Source of the DNA: JAZNUH01 sp045592225
GTDB taxonomy: Bacteria; Bacillota; Clostridia; UMGS1883; UMGS1540
DNA: 7,486 nucleotides
Direction of reading: 5' to 3'
NCBI GenBank assembly: GCA_045592225.1
Contig: JAZNUH010000043.1
Location: 1-7,486 of the forward strand
In this document: one piece after another, positions 1-6,174 of the stretch
Position numbering within the stretch: position 1 is the first letter of the stretch
How the letters are laid out: every line of letters begins with the position of its first letter
Program-made: the position numbers and the translations under genes
Notes under the pieces: model-generated
Databases searched by the model: none
What the model saw: the letters and a program-made list of their open reading frames with translations, nothing else
What the model was told of the DNA's origin: nothing

Positions 1-1095
1 AAAAACAAGGTTGTCATTATTGCAAGTGACCATACAAGACCTGTGCCGAGCAAGGTGATTATTCCGCATATGCTTCGCGAAATCAGAGAAGGTAATCCTA
101 ACGCGGATATTACCATTCTTATTGCAACAGGCTGCCATAGAGATACAACGGTTGACGAGCTCAAAGACAAATTTGGCGAGGATATTGTAAATAACGAAAA
201 AATATATGTTCATAACTGTGATGAAACGGAAATGCTTGTTAATATAGGCACCCTCCCTTCGGGTGGTGAATGTGTAATAAATAAGCTTGCGGTTGAAGCA
301 GATTTGCTTGTAGCTGAAGGCTTTATAGAGCCGCATTTCTTTGCGGGATTTTCAGGTGGCAGAAAAAGTGTTTTGCCGGGAATAGCAGGCAGGGAAACCG
401 TTTTGGCAAACCATTGCTCCGAGTTTATAGATAATCAGTATGCCAGAACAGGCGTGCTTGAAAATAACCCCATACATAAGGATATGCTTTGGGCGGCACA
501 AAAGGCAGGTCTTGCATATATTGTAAATGTTGTACTCAATGGAGATAAAAAGGTTATATACGCCTCGGCAGGTGATAGTGTTGCTGCACACAAAAAGGGT
601 ACAGACTTCCTGTCATCTCTTTGCGGAGTAAAAGAAACCCCTGCAGATGTTGTAATATCAACAAACGGCGGATATCCTCTTGACCAGAACATCTATCAGG
701 CAGTAAAGGGTATGACGGCGGCAGAGGCTACGGTAAAAAAGGGTGGAGTAATAATTATGCTCGCAAAATCAAATGACGGTATAGGCGGCGACCATTTTTA
801 TCATCAGCTTGCAGACGAGCCGGATATAACCAAAACAATGGCGCAGTTTATGAGCAGAAGCAGGGGAGAAACAGTACCTGACCAGTGGCAGACACAGATT
901 ATGCTTCGCGTTTTAATGCATGCAACAGTGATATATGTATCCGATGCAGATGACGAAACAGTAAAACAGATGCATATGCATCCCGCACACTCTTTGGACG
1001 AAGCAATAACACTTTCTCGGAAGATTTTAGGTAAAAATGATATAAAAATCACAGCAATACCCGACGGAGTATCGGTTATTGTGCAAAAAAATTAA
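1..1095 (+). CDS. larA: LarA-family nickel-pincer 2-hydroxyacid racemase (lactate racemase family), 5' end missing
   Basis: The reading frame is open from base 1 and ends at TAA 1093-1095, giving 364 codons. A GTG at 43 is an internal valine, because the conserved SDHTRPVP motif begins upstream of it (codons 9-16). The fragment aligns without gaps to Lactobacillus plantarum LarA numbering as I remember it. Codons 10 and 13 match Asp72 and Arg75, 46 matches His108, 112 matches His174, 122 matches Lys184 (cofactor attachment), 138 matches His200 (nickel ligand), 233 matches Gln295 and 236 matches Lys298. About 62 N-terminal residues lie outside the window, which gives a full length near the usual 425. 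Family members interconvert the enantiomers of 2-hydroxyacids through a Ni-pyridinium pincer cofactor made by LarB, LarC and LarE, none of which is in view. Lactate is the default substrate, but the family also includes malate, aryl-lactate and other racemases, so the substrate is unproven. No clear terminator follows the stop. Confidence 0.9.
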   Translation, partial: KNKVVIIASDHTRPVPSKVIIPHMLREIREGNPNADITILIATGCHRDTTVDELKDKFGEDIVNNEKIYVHNCDETEMLVNIGTLPSGGECVINKLAVEADLLVAEGFIEPHFFAGFSGGRKSVLPGIAGRETVLANHCSEFIDNQYARTGVLENNPIHKDMLWAAQKAGLAYIVNVVLNGDKKVIYASAGDSVAAHKKGTDFLSSLCGVKETPADVVISTNGGYPLDQNIYQAVKGMTAAEATVKKGGVIIMLAKSNDGIGGDHFYHQLADEPDITKTMAQFMSRSRGETVPDQWQTQIMLRVLMHATVIYVSDADDETVKQMHMHPAHSLDEAITLSRKILGKNDIKITAIPDGVSVIVQKN

Positions 1096-1114
1096 AAATA
1101 ATCTTATTTTGCTA

Positions 1115-1143
1115 TTGTTAATTGACAAAATGTGTGTTAAAAT
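1115..1143 (+). promoter_or_regulatory. Probable sigma-A promoter of fba (TTGTTA-17-TAAAAT, extended -10)
   Basis: TTGTTA at 1115-1120 is followed after 17 bases by TAAAAT at 1138-1143. A TG at 1135-1136 sits one base before the -10, making an extended -10 box. A better -35 hexamer, TTGACA at 1122-1127, lies nearby, but it is only 10 bases from this -10 and has no good -10 at 17 bases. The -35 assignment is therefore the uncertain part. The promoter lies in the 80-base gap after larA and implies that fba can be transcribed independently. Confidence 0.5.
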
Positions 1144-1175
1144 AATGGCAATAAATTATAAGGAGTTGTATATTT

Positions 1176-2114
1176 ATGGCACTTGTAACAACAAAAGAAA
1201 TGTTCCAGAAGGCTTATGACGGCGGTTACGCTATCGGTGCTTTCAATGTAAACAACATGGAAATCGTTCAGGGTATCACAGAAGCAGCTAAAGAAGTTAA
1301 TGCTCCCCTTATCCTTCAGGTTTCCTCCGGCGCAAGAAAGTATGCTAACCACACATACCTCACAAAGCTTGTTGAAGCGGCAATCATTGAAACAGATCTG
1401 CCCATCGCTCTTCACCTTGACCATGGTGACACATTCGAGCTTTGTAAATCCTGCATCGACGGCGGATTTACATCTGTTATGATCGATGGTTCTCATCATT
1501 CTTACGAAGACAACATCGCACTTACAAAGAAGGTTGTTGAATACGCACACGCTCATGGCGTAGTTGTTGAAGGTGAACTTGGTAGACTCGCAGGTATTGA
1601 AGACGACGTTAACGTATCTGCAGAAGATGCTTCCTACACACAGCCCGAACAGGTTGTTGACTTTGTAAACCGCACAGGCGTTGACTCCCTTGCTATCGCA
1701 ATCGGTACAAGCCACGGTGCTTACAAATTCAAACCCGGTCAGAAGCCCCAGCTGAGATTTGATATTCTGGCAGAAGTTGAAAAGCAGCTGCCCAATTTCC
1801 CTATCGTTCTTCACGGTGCATCCAGCGTTATTCCTGAATTTGTTGAAATGATCAACGCAAACGGCGGCAATATGCCCGATGCTATCGGTATCCCTGAAGA
1901 AATGCTTCGTCAGGCTGCTAAATCCGCAGTATGTAAGATTAACATTGTCTCTGACCTCCGTCTGGCAATGACAGGCTCTATCAGAAAGTACATGGCTGAA
2001 AATCCCTCTCATTTTGACCCCAGACAGTATCTGTCTCCTGCAAGAGCAGCTATCAAAGAACTGGTTAAGAAAAAGATTGTTAACGTTCTCGGCTGTGACG
2101 GCAAAGCATTATAA
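1176..2114 (+). CDS. fba: Class II (zinc-dependent) fructose-1,6-bisphosphate aldolase
   Basis: This 312-residue protein cleaves fructose-1,6-bisphosphate to dihydroxyacetone phosphate and glyceraldehyde-3-phosphate, and runs the reverse reaction in gluconeogenesis. It is cytosolic. Class II hallmarks are visible: LHLDHG at 79-84 with catalytic Asp82 and zinc ligand His83, the DGSHHSYEDN segment at 104-113, Glu134 in VEGELG, zinc ligand His180 in GTSHGAYKF, and zinc ligand His213 in LHGASS. The C-terminal HFDPRQYLSPAR segment is also typical. The segment around 218-245 (MINANGGNMPDAIGIP) matches the somewhat longer aldolases I associate with Clostridia. The start is set by AAGGAG at 1160-1165, ten bases before the ATG. 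The gene strongly prefers C-ending codons for Asn and Ile and almost avoids ATA, unlike both neighbours, as expected for an abundant glycolytic enzyme. A tagatose-bisphosphate aldolase is the main alternative, but the length and motifs favour FBA. Confidence 0.95.
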   Translation: MALVTTKEMFQKAYDGGYAIGAFNVNNMEIVQGITEAAKEVNAPLILQVSSGARKYANHTYLTKLVEAAIIETDLPIALHLDHGDTFELCKSCIDGGFTSVMIDGSHHSYEDNIALTKKVVEYAHAHGVVVEGELGRLAGIEDDVNVSAEDASYTQPEQVVDFVNRTGVDSLAIAIGTSHGAYKFKPGQKPQLRFDILAEVEKQLPNFPIVLHGASSVIPEFVEMINANGGNMPDAIGIPEEMLRQAAKSAVCKINIVSDLRLAMTGSIRKYMAENPSHFDPRQYLSPARAAIKELVKKKIVNVLGCDGKAL

Positions 2115-2130
2115 TTTAAAGCAAATATTA

Positions 2131-2165
2131 AAACGTCCGCAACAAAATTGTTGCGGACGTTTTTT
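2131..2165 (+). terminator. Intrinsic terminator after fba, probably bidirectional
   Basis: A 14-bp perfect stem (2131-2144 with 2149-2162, core ACGTCCGCAACA) encloses the four-base loop AAAT and runs into a T tract to 2165. It begins 16 bases after the fba stop. On the minus strand the same stem, preceded by the stop of the S-component gene at 2181, runs into TTTAATATTT, so it can plausibly end both converging transcripts. Confidence 0.93.
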
Positions 2166-2180
2166 ATTATTTGTGTCGTA

Positions 2181-2762
2181 TTATTTTTTGCTGATATTTA
2201 TAAGTCTTGCCACTACAGGGGTAAGAATTATATTGGAACCAAGCTCAAATAAAAAGTTAATTCCTACAAGACCTAAAATCATATACTGTCCTACATTTGC
2301 TCCAAAGCCGGCACCAACTGCCCAACCGGTAACAGTATCCATAAAGAATATAAGGCAACCGATAAGGAAAACACCTGTGTTTACAATGGGACAGATAATT
2401 GCTGCCGCCGCTGCTGCTGCAAAGCTGTTGATTTTCTTAACCGCATTATATACAATGCCTGCAGCAACACCGCAAAGTATACCTTTAAGCAGTACGGTTA
2501 TAATTGTTCCGGGCGCATTTACAGCTAAAAAAGCTGCAGCATCACCGGTGAGAAGAACACTCATGCCGAAAACAAAGCCGAGCCAGGCGCCCATTGCTGT
2601 TCCGCAGGATGCAACACCAATTGCAATGGGAATCAGCGAAAAGGTAAAGCGGAAAATTCCTGCCTTCCCGAGTGAAGCGCTAATGACTTCCAAAATGATT
2701 ACAAGCGCAGTGAGCACTCCGCCCAGAACCATTTTTTTTGTGTCCATTCTTCCATTTGTCAT
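2181..2762 (-). CDS. ECF transporter S component, probable pantothenate carrier (PanT-like)
   Basis: The 193-residue protein is very hydrophobic, with five or six membrane segments (about residues 11-31, 41-71, 84-107, 113-139 and 156-188). This is the size and layout of ECF-transporter S components, the substrate-binding membrane subunits. A small-residue helix near the N-terminus (GGVLTAL, 14-20) resembles the helix 1 surface that contacts EcfT. A run of about seven alanines starts at 115. ATG 2762 is chosen over an in-frame ATG at 2801 because AAGGAGG (2770-2776 on this strand) lies seven bases upstream. The gene follows coaX on the same strand after 78 bases. From that linkage I infer pantothenate as the substrate, delivered straight to the kinase. 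The sequence alone does not prove the ligand, and folate, riboflavin or another vitamin remains possible. No EcfA or EcfT genes are in the window, so it probably shares an energizing module encoded elsewhere. Confidence 0.8.
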   Translation of the reverse strand: MTNGRMDTKKMVLGGVLTALVIILEVISASLGKAGIFRFTFSLIPIAIGVASCGTAMGAWLGFVFGMSVLLTGDAAAFLAVNAPGTIITVLLKGILCGVAAGIVYNAVKKINSFAAAAAAAIICPIVNTGVFLIGCLIFFMDTVTGWAVGAGFGANVGQYMILGLVGINFLFELGSNIILTPVVARLINISKK

Positions 2763-2769
2763 AAAAATT

Positions 2770-2776
2770 CCTCCTT
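2770..2776 (-). promoter_or_regulatory. Ribosome binding site deciding the S-component start
   Basis: On the minus strand this reads AAGGAGG, seven bases before ATG 2762. It rules out the longer reading frame from 2801, whose extra N-terminus (MYRPRERQQGGIF) is charged and looks untranslated. Confidence 0.85.
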
Positions 2777-2813
2777 GCTGTCGTTCGCGTGGGCGATACA
2801 ACGCATAATATTT

Positions 2814-2841
2814 ATATTATCTCCCGGAAGGGAGTTAATAT
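2814..2841 (-). other. Intercistronic stem-loop between coaX and the S-component gene
   Basis: An inverted repeat pairs ATATTA (2814-2819) and CTCCC (2821-2825) with GGGAG (2830-2834) and TAATAT (2836-2841), with one mismatch and a four-base loop. It overlaps the first base of the coaX stop codon. On the transcribed minus strand it is followed by AAATATTATGCG and not by a U tract, so it is not a classical terminator. RNA stability, partial attenuation or processing between the two genes are possible roles. Confidence 0.6.
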
Positions 2842-3605
2842 CAGCTGTTCTTTTTATACAAAATATTAAGACCTTTTAAAACCATATTGGGATCGATTGT
2901 TATATTGTGTTTACAATGGGGGACGATGCTTTGTGAAAGTCCGCCCGTAGCATATACAGGCAACTCCTCGTTCATTTCCTCATTGTATCTGTCAATCATA
3001 CCGTCTATCATAGCGGCGTTACCGAATACAACGCCTGAACGCATACAGTCAACAGTATTTTTGCCAATGACAGATGCTGTGGGTTCGAGGCTTATTTGAG
3101 GAAGCTGTGCAGTTCCGCTTGCAAGTGCTTTAAGGCCAATATTAACACCGGGCGAAATGGATGCGCCGATGAAAGCACCTGATTTGTCCATAAGCATCAT
3201 CTTTGTTGCTGTACCCATATCAATTATAAGTGAAGGACTTCCGTATATATGATGTGCGGCAACACAGGCACATATGAGGTCTGCACCGACAGACGAAGGC
3301 GCATCGCAGTGAATGTTTATACCTGTTTTTATTCCGGGACCTACCATAATGGGTTCAACATCATATATAAATTTAATTGCTTTTTTCATAATGGGGTTTA
3401 ACGGGGGTACAACAGATGCAATTATAGCGCCGGTGACGGTTGACTTGTTTACATCGTGGATGGCGAGTACGCTTTTGATTTTACTTGCATACTCGTCTTC
3501 TGTCTTGGTTGCATTTGTGGCGATGCGGGCAACAAATGTTAGTTTGTCTCCTTCGAAACCGCCGATAACAATATTTGTATTTCCTATATCAATTGCAAGT
3601 ACCAT
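2841..3605 (-). CDS. coaX: Type III pantothenate kinase
   Basis: CoaX phosphorylates pantothenate, the first committed step of coenzyme A synthesis, in the cytosol. The 254-residue length is normal for the family. Motifs in order: the ASKHA phosphate-1 loop DIGNTN at 6-11, SVVPPLN at 64-70, GPGIKTG at 89-95 (pantothenate-binding PGxxTG), GAD at 107-109 with the probable catalytic Asp109, DMGTAT at 129-134, a glycine-rich GAFIGASISPG segment, and TGGLS near the C-terminus. Two positions differ from the textbook motifs: Leu110 where GADR is usual, and Lys135 where GTATT is common. ATG 3605 is chosen over TTG 3623 and ATG 3614 because AAAGGA (3615-3620) lies nine bases upstream and the protein then begins right at the conserved strand (MVLAIDIG). 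It is the first gene of an operon with the downstream ECF S component and has a consensus promoter. Confidence 0.93.
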   Translation of the reverse strand: MVLAIDIGNTNIVIGGFEGDKLTFVARIATNATKTEDEYASKIKSVLAIHDVNKSTVTGAIIASVVPPLNPIMKKAIKFIYDVEPIMVGPGIKTGINIHCDAPSSVGADLICACVAAHHIYGSPSLIIDMGTATKMMLMDKSGAFIGASISPGVNIGLKALASGTAQLPQISLEPTASVIGKNTVDCMRSGVVFGNAAMIDGMIDRYNEEMNEELPVYATGGLSQSIVPHCKHNITIDPNMVLKGLNILYKKNS

Positions 3606-3614
3606 TTTTTTCAT

Positions 3615-3620
3615 TCCTTT
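3615..3620 (-). promoter_or_regulatory. Ribosome binding site deciding the coaX start
   Basis: On the minus strand this reads AAAGGA, nine bases before ATG 3605. The alternative ATG at 3614 directly abuts it with no spacing, and the TTG at 3623 lies upstream of it, so neither can use it. Confidence 0.7.
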
Positions 3621-3637
3621 CAAGTAAAAGCAAGGCT

Positions 3638-3666
3638 ATTATAACATAGAGAAAATCGATTGTCAA
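3638..3666 (-). promoter_or_regulatory. Consensus sigma-A promoter of the coaX operon
   Basis: Read on the minus strand, TTGACA (3661-3666), a 17-base spacer and TATAAT (3638-3643) are all exact consensus. A TG one base before the -10 also makes it an extended -10 promoter. The -10 lies 32 bases upstream of the coaX start, leaving a short leader of roughly 25-30 bases with no room for a riboswitch. Confidence 0.88.
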
Positions 3667-3681
3667 TAATGGGTAAAATAC

Positions 3682-3710
3682 TTGACAAATAAAGAGTTTA
3701 GGTGTAATAT
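3682..3710 (+). promoter_or_regulatory. Sigma-A promoter of the MFS transporter gene
   Basis: TTGACA at 3682-3687, a 17-base spacer and TAATAT at 3705-3710 precede the gene by 30 bases. The -35 box lies only 15 bases from the -35 box of the divergent coaX promoter, so the two promoters stand back to back. Confidence 0.78.
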
Positions 3711-3740
3711 TAACAAGGTTTTGAAAGGGAGATGTTACAT

Positions 3741-4970
3741 ATGCATAAAGAAAAATCAAGTTATTTACTTTTTTGGATACTATTTGTGGTGTATGCAGTT
3801 AATGTTTTAAGTAAATCTGCATTTGCTGCTGTAACTGTTGCACTGGTAAATGAAAGTATTCTTACAAAAACAGAAGCGGGCGCAATTAACGGCTGCTTCT
3901 GGATTATTTATGCGGCGGGTCAGCTGCTTGGCGGATTTATGGCCAATAAATATTCGCCGTATAAAATGCTGTTTGTATCAATTATTGGGTCGGCAGTATT
4001 TAATACCCTTATGGCATTTGGTAACAGCTTTGCATATATGATGACCATATGGTGTTTAAACGGTCTTTTCCAGTTTGGTATGTGGCCGTGTATAATAAAG
4101 CTTATGGCTACCGAAATTCTTCCTGAGCACAGGGCAAAGGCGGCAGGCTATATGACATACTGCTACTGCATAGGAATGATTTTCAGTTATGCAATAACAT
4201 CGCTTTCTCTTAAAATTTCAACCTGGCAGGGAGTGTTCTACGCTTGCGGTATATTGAACGTTATAACACTTATACCGGCGGTTTATGCGATGGTAAAGCT
4301 TTCTCCGGGACTAAGAAGTGTTATTGAAGCACCTGTAAAAACAGAAGAGATTAAAAAAGGTAAGCTTACTCCTAAAATTGTGCTTACGAGCGGCATAATA
4401 GTATTTGCTATGCTTCTCATTATAAAAAGCGTGGTGGAATTTGGAGCAAAAAACTGGATGCCGACGATTCTTACCGAAACATACGGTGCCGACCCAAGCT
4501 TCACATCTTTTTTATCAATGATTGCCATGGTACTGAATATTCCCGGTATGCTTATTTGTAACATAATTTATAACAAGCTGGACGGGGATGAGGCAAAATG
4601 CGTTGGTATTATGTTTGCGGCAGCGCTGCCTACAACCCTGATCCTGTTTATGCTTGACAGCATAAATATTTATGTTGCGGCTGTGGCATTTACCTTTATG
4701 GGACTTACAACACACGGAGCTTCACAGACTATGCTCGTAAAGTATTCATCAAGATTCGGAAAACTTGGTCTTGTTTCGGTAATGGGCGGAATAACAAACT
4801 GTTTCTCTGCGGTGGGCAATTTTGCCGCGGCATATGTATGCGGCTTTGTAGCCGATAATTTTGGCTGGGATACTATGATAGTTTGGTGGAACATAATTGT
4901 TGTGCTTGCCGTAGTACTTGCGGCGGCGGTTATACCCTCATGGAGAAAATTTAAAAAAGAAAATGCATAA
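3741..4970 (+). CDS. Major facilitator superfamily transporter, organophosphate-antiporter-like
   Basis: The 409-residue protein has about 12 hydrophobic segments split into two halves by a charged cytoplasmic loop at roughly 190-215 (LRSVIEAPVKTEEIKKGK), the standard MFS layout. NGLFQFGMWP at 107-116 resembles the NG-Q-G-WP signature of the GlpT/UhpT organophosphate:phosphate antiporters. Lys25 in helix 1 (LSKSAFA) could correspond to the basic substrate-binding position of that group. The usual motif A (GxxxDRxGRR) is degenerate here, GGFMANKYSPYK at 64-75. ATG 3741 is preferred to ATG 3732 because AAGGGAG ends at 3731, nine bases before it and directly against the other. The gene has its own promoter and terminator, so it is monocistronic and divergent from coaX. 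Substrate is unknown: a sugar phosphate, glycerol phosphate or an organic anion are all possible. Confidence 0.82.
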   Translation: MHKEKSSYLLFWILFVVYAVNVLSKSAFAAVTVALVNESILTKTEAGAINGCFWIIYAAGQLLGGFMANKYSPYKMLFVSIIGSAVFNTLMAFGNSFAYMMTIWCLNGLFQFGMWPCIIKLMATEILPEHRAKAAGYMTYCYCIGMIFSYAITSLSLKISTWQGVFYACGILNVITLIPAVYAMVKLSPGLRSVIEAPVKTEEIKKGKLTPKIVLTSGIIVFAMLLIIKSVVEFGAKNWMPTILTETYGADPSFTSFLSMIAMVLNIPGMLICNIIYNKLDGDEAKCVGIMFAAALPTTLILFMLDSINIYVAAVAFTFMGLTTHGASQTMLVKYSSRFGKLGLVSVMGGITNCFSAVGNFAAAYVCGFVADNFGWDTMIVWWNIIVVLAVVLAAAVIPSWRKFKKENA

Positions 4971-4975
4971 ACAAC

Positions 4976-5010
4976 AAAGGATTGTCTTTTAAAGGCAATC
5001 CTTTTTTTAT
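4976..5010 (+). terminator. Intrinsic terminator after the MFS gene
   Basis: AAAGGATTGTC (4976-4986) pairs with GGCAATCCTTT (4994-5004) through one G-U pair, around a seven-base loop, and a T run continues to 5008. It starts five bases after the stop codon. Confidence 0.9.
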
Positions 5011-5038
5011 AAAAGTTCGTATTATATTGTCTGGATGC

Positions 5039-5067
5039 TTGACATATTTTTGGCAAAATGTTAAAAT
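5039..5067 (+). promoter_or_regulatory. Sigma-A promoter of the YhaO/YhaN-like operon
   Basis: TTGACA at 5039-5044, a 17-base spacer and TAAAAT at 5062-5067, with TG at 5059-5060 forming an extended -10. It lies between the MFS terminator and the next gene, with the -10 43 bases before the start codon. Confidence 0.82.
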
Positions 5068-5095
5068 ATAAAGTACTATTATTATGTGATAAAAT

Positions 5096-5104
5096 GGGAG
5101 GTGA
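5096..5104 (+). promoter_or_regulatory. Ribosome binding site deciding the metallophosphoesterase start
   Basis: GGGAGGTGA with its GGAGG core eight bases before ATG 5110. It lies downstream of the alternative GTG at 5086, so the shorter protein is the likely product. Confidence 0.85.
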
Positions 5105-5109
5105 AGTAT

Positions 5110-6174
5110 ATGGACAGTGTTAAAATCATACATATGGCGGATTTACATCTTGACTCACCGCTTATGGGCTTGCCGGCAACAAAAGCGGCAATACGTCGTG
5201 ATGAACGCAGACAAAGCTTTGCCGATGCCATAAAAAAAGCCAACGAAGAAAAATACGACCTTGCCCTTTTAGCAGGTGATATTTTTGAAAGCGAAAACGT
5301 ATCCGACATGACGCTGGCCTTCCTGAAAAAATGCTTTGCCTCTGTACCTGATATGAAAATTTTTATTGTTCCCGGCAATCACGACCCGAGAACACCCGAC
5401 TCTGTATACGAAACCTTTGATTTCGGTGAAAATGTTTATGTTTTCGGCACTGAAGCAGAGTGTGTTGAAATACCCGAAAAAAATGTGCGTGTTTACGGGC
5501 AGGCACTTTCAGGCAGATTTGAAAACAAGCATCTTTTTGCATCTGTCACCGCAAAGGATGATGATATGATTAATATTGCGATTGTACATGGTATGCTTGG
5601 CGCAGATAATGAATACAATCCCATAAGCACAGCGGATATTGAAAACAGTAAAATGGATTATGTTGCATTGGGACACGTTCACACAGAACATAACGTTTTA
5701 AAGGCAGGAAAAACTTCATATGCATACAGCGGTATCCACGATGGCAGACATTTCGATGAAATGGAAAAATGCGGCTATCTTTCAGGTGAGGTTGGAAAAG
5801 GCTATGTAAATCTCGAATATGTTACCACTGCAAAAAGACAGATACACGTCATATCTGTTGACGTATCCGGATGTATGACCTATGACGATATAATTGGAAA
5901 ATTACAGTTAAACTGCGAGGATATATATAAAATTACTCTTACAGGCGCAGCTGAAACATATTTTGAAGATGCTGTACTGTCAAAGCGTTTGAGCGAAAAG
6001 TGCTTTTATTGCAAGATTTCGGATAAAACGCGCACAACAACAGCCAAAAACGACGGCGGGGCACTGCGAGATAATTTTGCTGCCTTACTTTCAGACAATG
6101 ATGATGAAATATCACAGCTTGCACTTAAGTATGGTCTTCGTGCACTTTCCGGTGAGGAGGTGGGCGCAGTATGA
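5110..6174 (+). CDS. SbcD/Mre11-like DNA repair metallophosphoesterase (YhaO type)
   Basis: The 354-residue protein carries the full calcineurin-like phosphoesterase motif set in order: ADLHLDSP at 10-17 (metal ligands Asp11 and His13), AGDIFE at 55-60 (Asp57), PGNHD at 88-92 (Asn90, His91), VHGM at 159-162 (His160) and GHVH at 188-191 (His189, His191). Such proteins are Mn-dependent nucleases that process DNA ends with an SMC-like ATPase partner. HLDSPL after the first motif and the adjacent partner gene fit the Bacillus YhaO group better than SbcD proper. The C-terminal part (about 235-354) has no motif I recognise and probably binds the ATPase, as in Mre11 and SbcD. ATG 5110 is preferred to GTG 5086 because GGGAGGTGA (5096-5104) lies just upstream of it and inside the longer frame. 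The stop overlaps the next start (ATGA), implying translational coupling. Confidence 0.9.
   Translation: MDSVKIIHMADLHLDSPLMGLPATKAAIRRDERRQSFADAIKKANEEKYDLALLAGDIFESENVSDMTLAFLKKCFASVPDMKIFIVPGNHDPRTPDSVYETFDFGENVYVFGTEAECVEIPEKNVRVYGQALSGRFENKHLFASVTAKDDDMINIAIVHGMLGADNEYNPISTADIENSKMDYVALGHVHTEHNVLKAGKTSYAYSGIHDGRHFDEMEKCGYLSGEVGKGYVNLEYVTTAKRQIHVISVDVSGCMTYDDIIGKLQLNCEDIYKITLTGAAETYFEDAVLSKRLSEKCFYCKISDKTRTTTAKNDGGALRDNFAALLSDNDDEISQLALKYGLRALSGEEVGAV

Noticed and set aside
1095..1110. AAAATA-ATCT-TATTTT hairpin after larA as a terminator
   Set aside because: The stem is only six A-T pairs with no GC, too weak for an intrinsic terminator. Read-through from larA into fba is possible.
1137..2012. 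A 291-codon open frame on the minus strand, opposite fba
   Set aside because: It lies wholly antisense to a clear aldolase. It is a by-product of the strong codon bias of fba, its translation is Cys/Asn/Val-rich without domain motifs, and no ribosome binding site is evident.
2014..2808. A 264-codon plus-strand frame running from the end of fba across the S-component gene
   Set aside because: It overlaps the end of fba, crosses a strong terminator, and is antisense to a membrane protein gene with a good ribosome binding site. Its hydrophobic composition only mirrors that gene.
2805..2841. A separate promoter for the S-component gene inside the coaX gap
   Set aside because: TATAAA- and TAATAT-like strings occur on the minus strand, but no acceptable -35 sits at 16-18 bases, and AT-rich hairpin arms explain the matches.
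3606..3637. A riboswitch in the coaX leader
   Set aside because: The leader between promoter and start codon is only about 25-30 bases, too short for any known riboswitch class.
4670..5056. Minus-strand frame opposite the end of the MFS gene
   Set aside because: It is antisense to conserved membrane helices and runs through the terminator. No family or ribosome binding site is recognisable.
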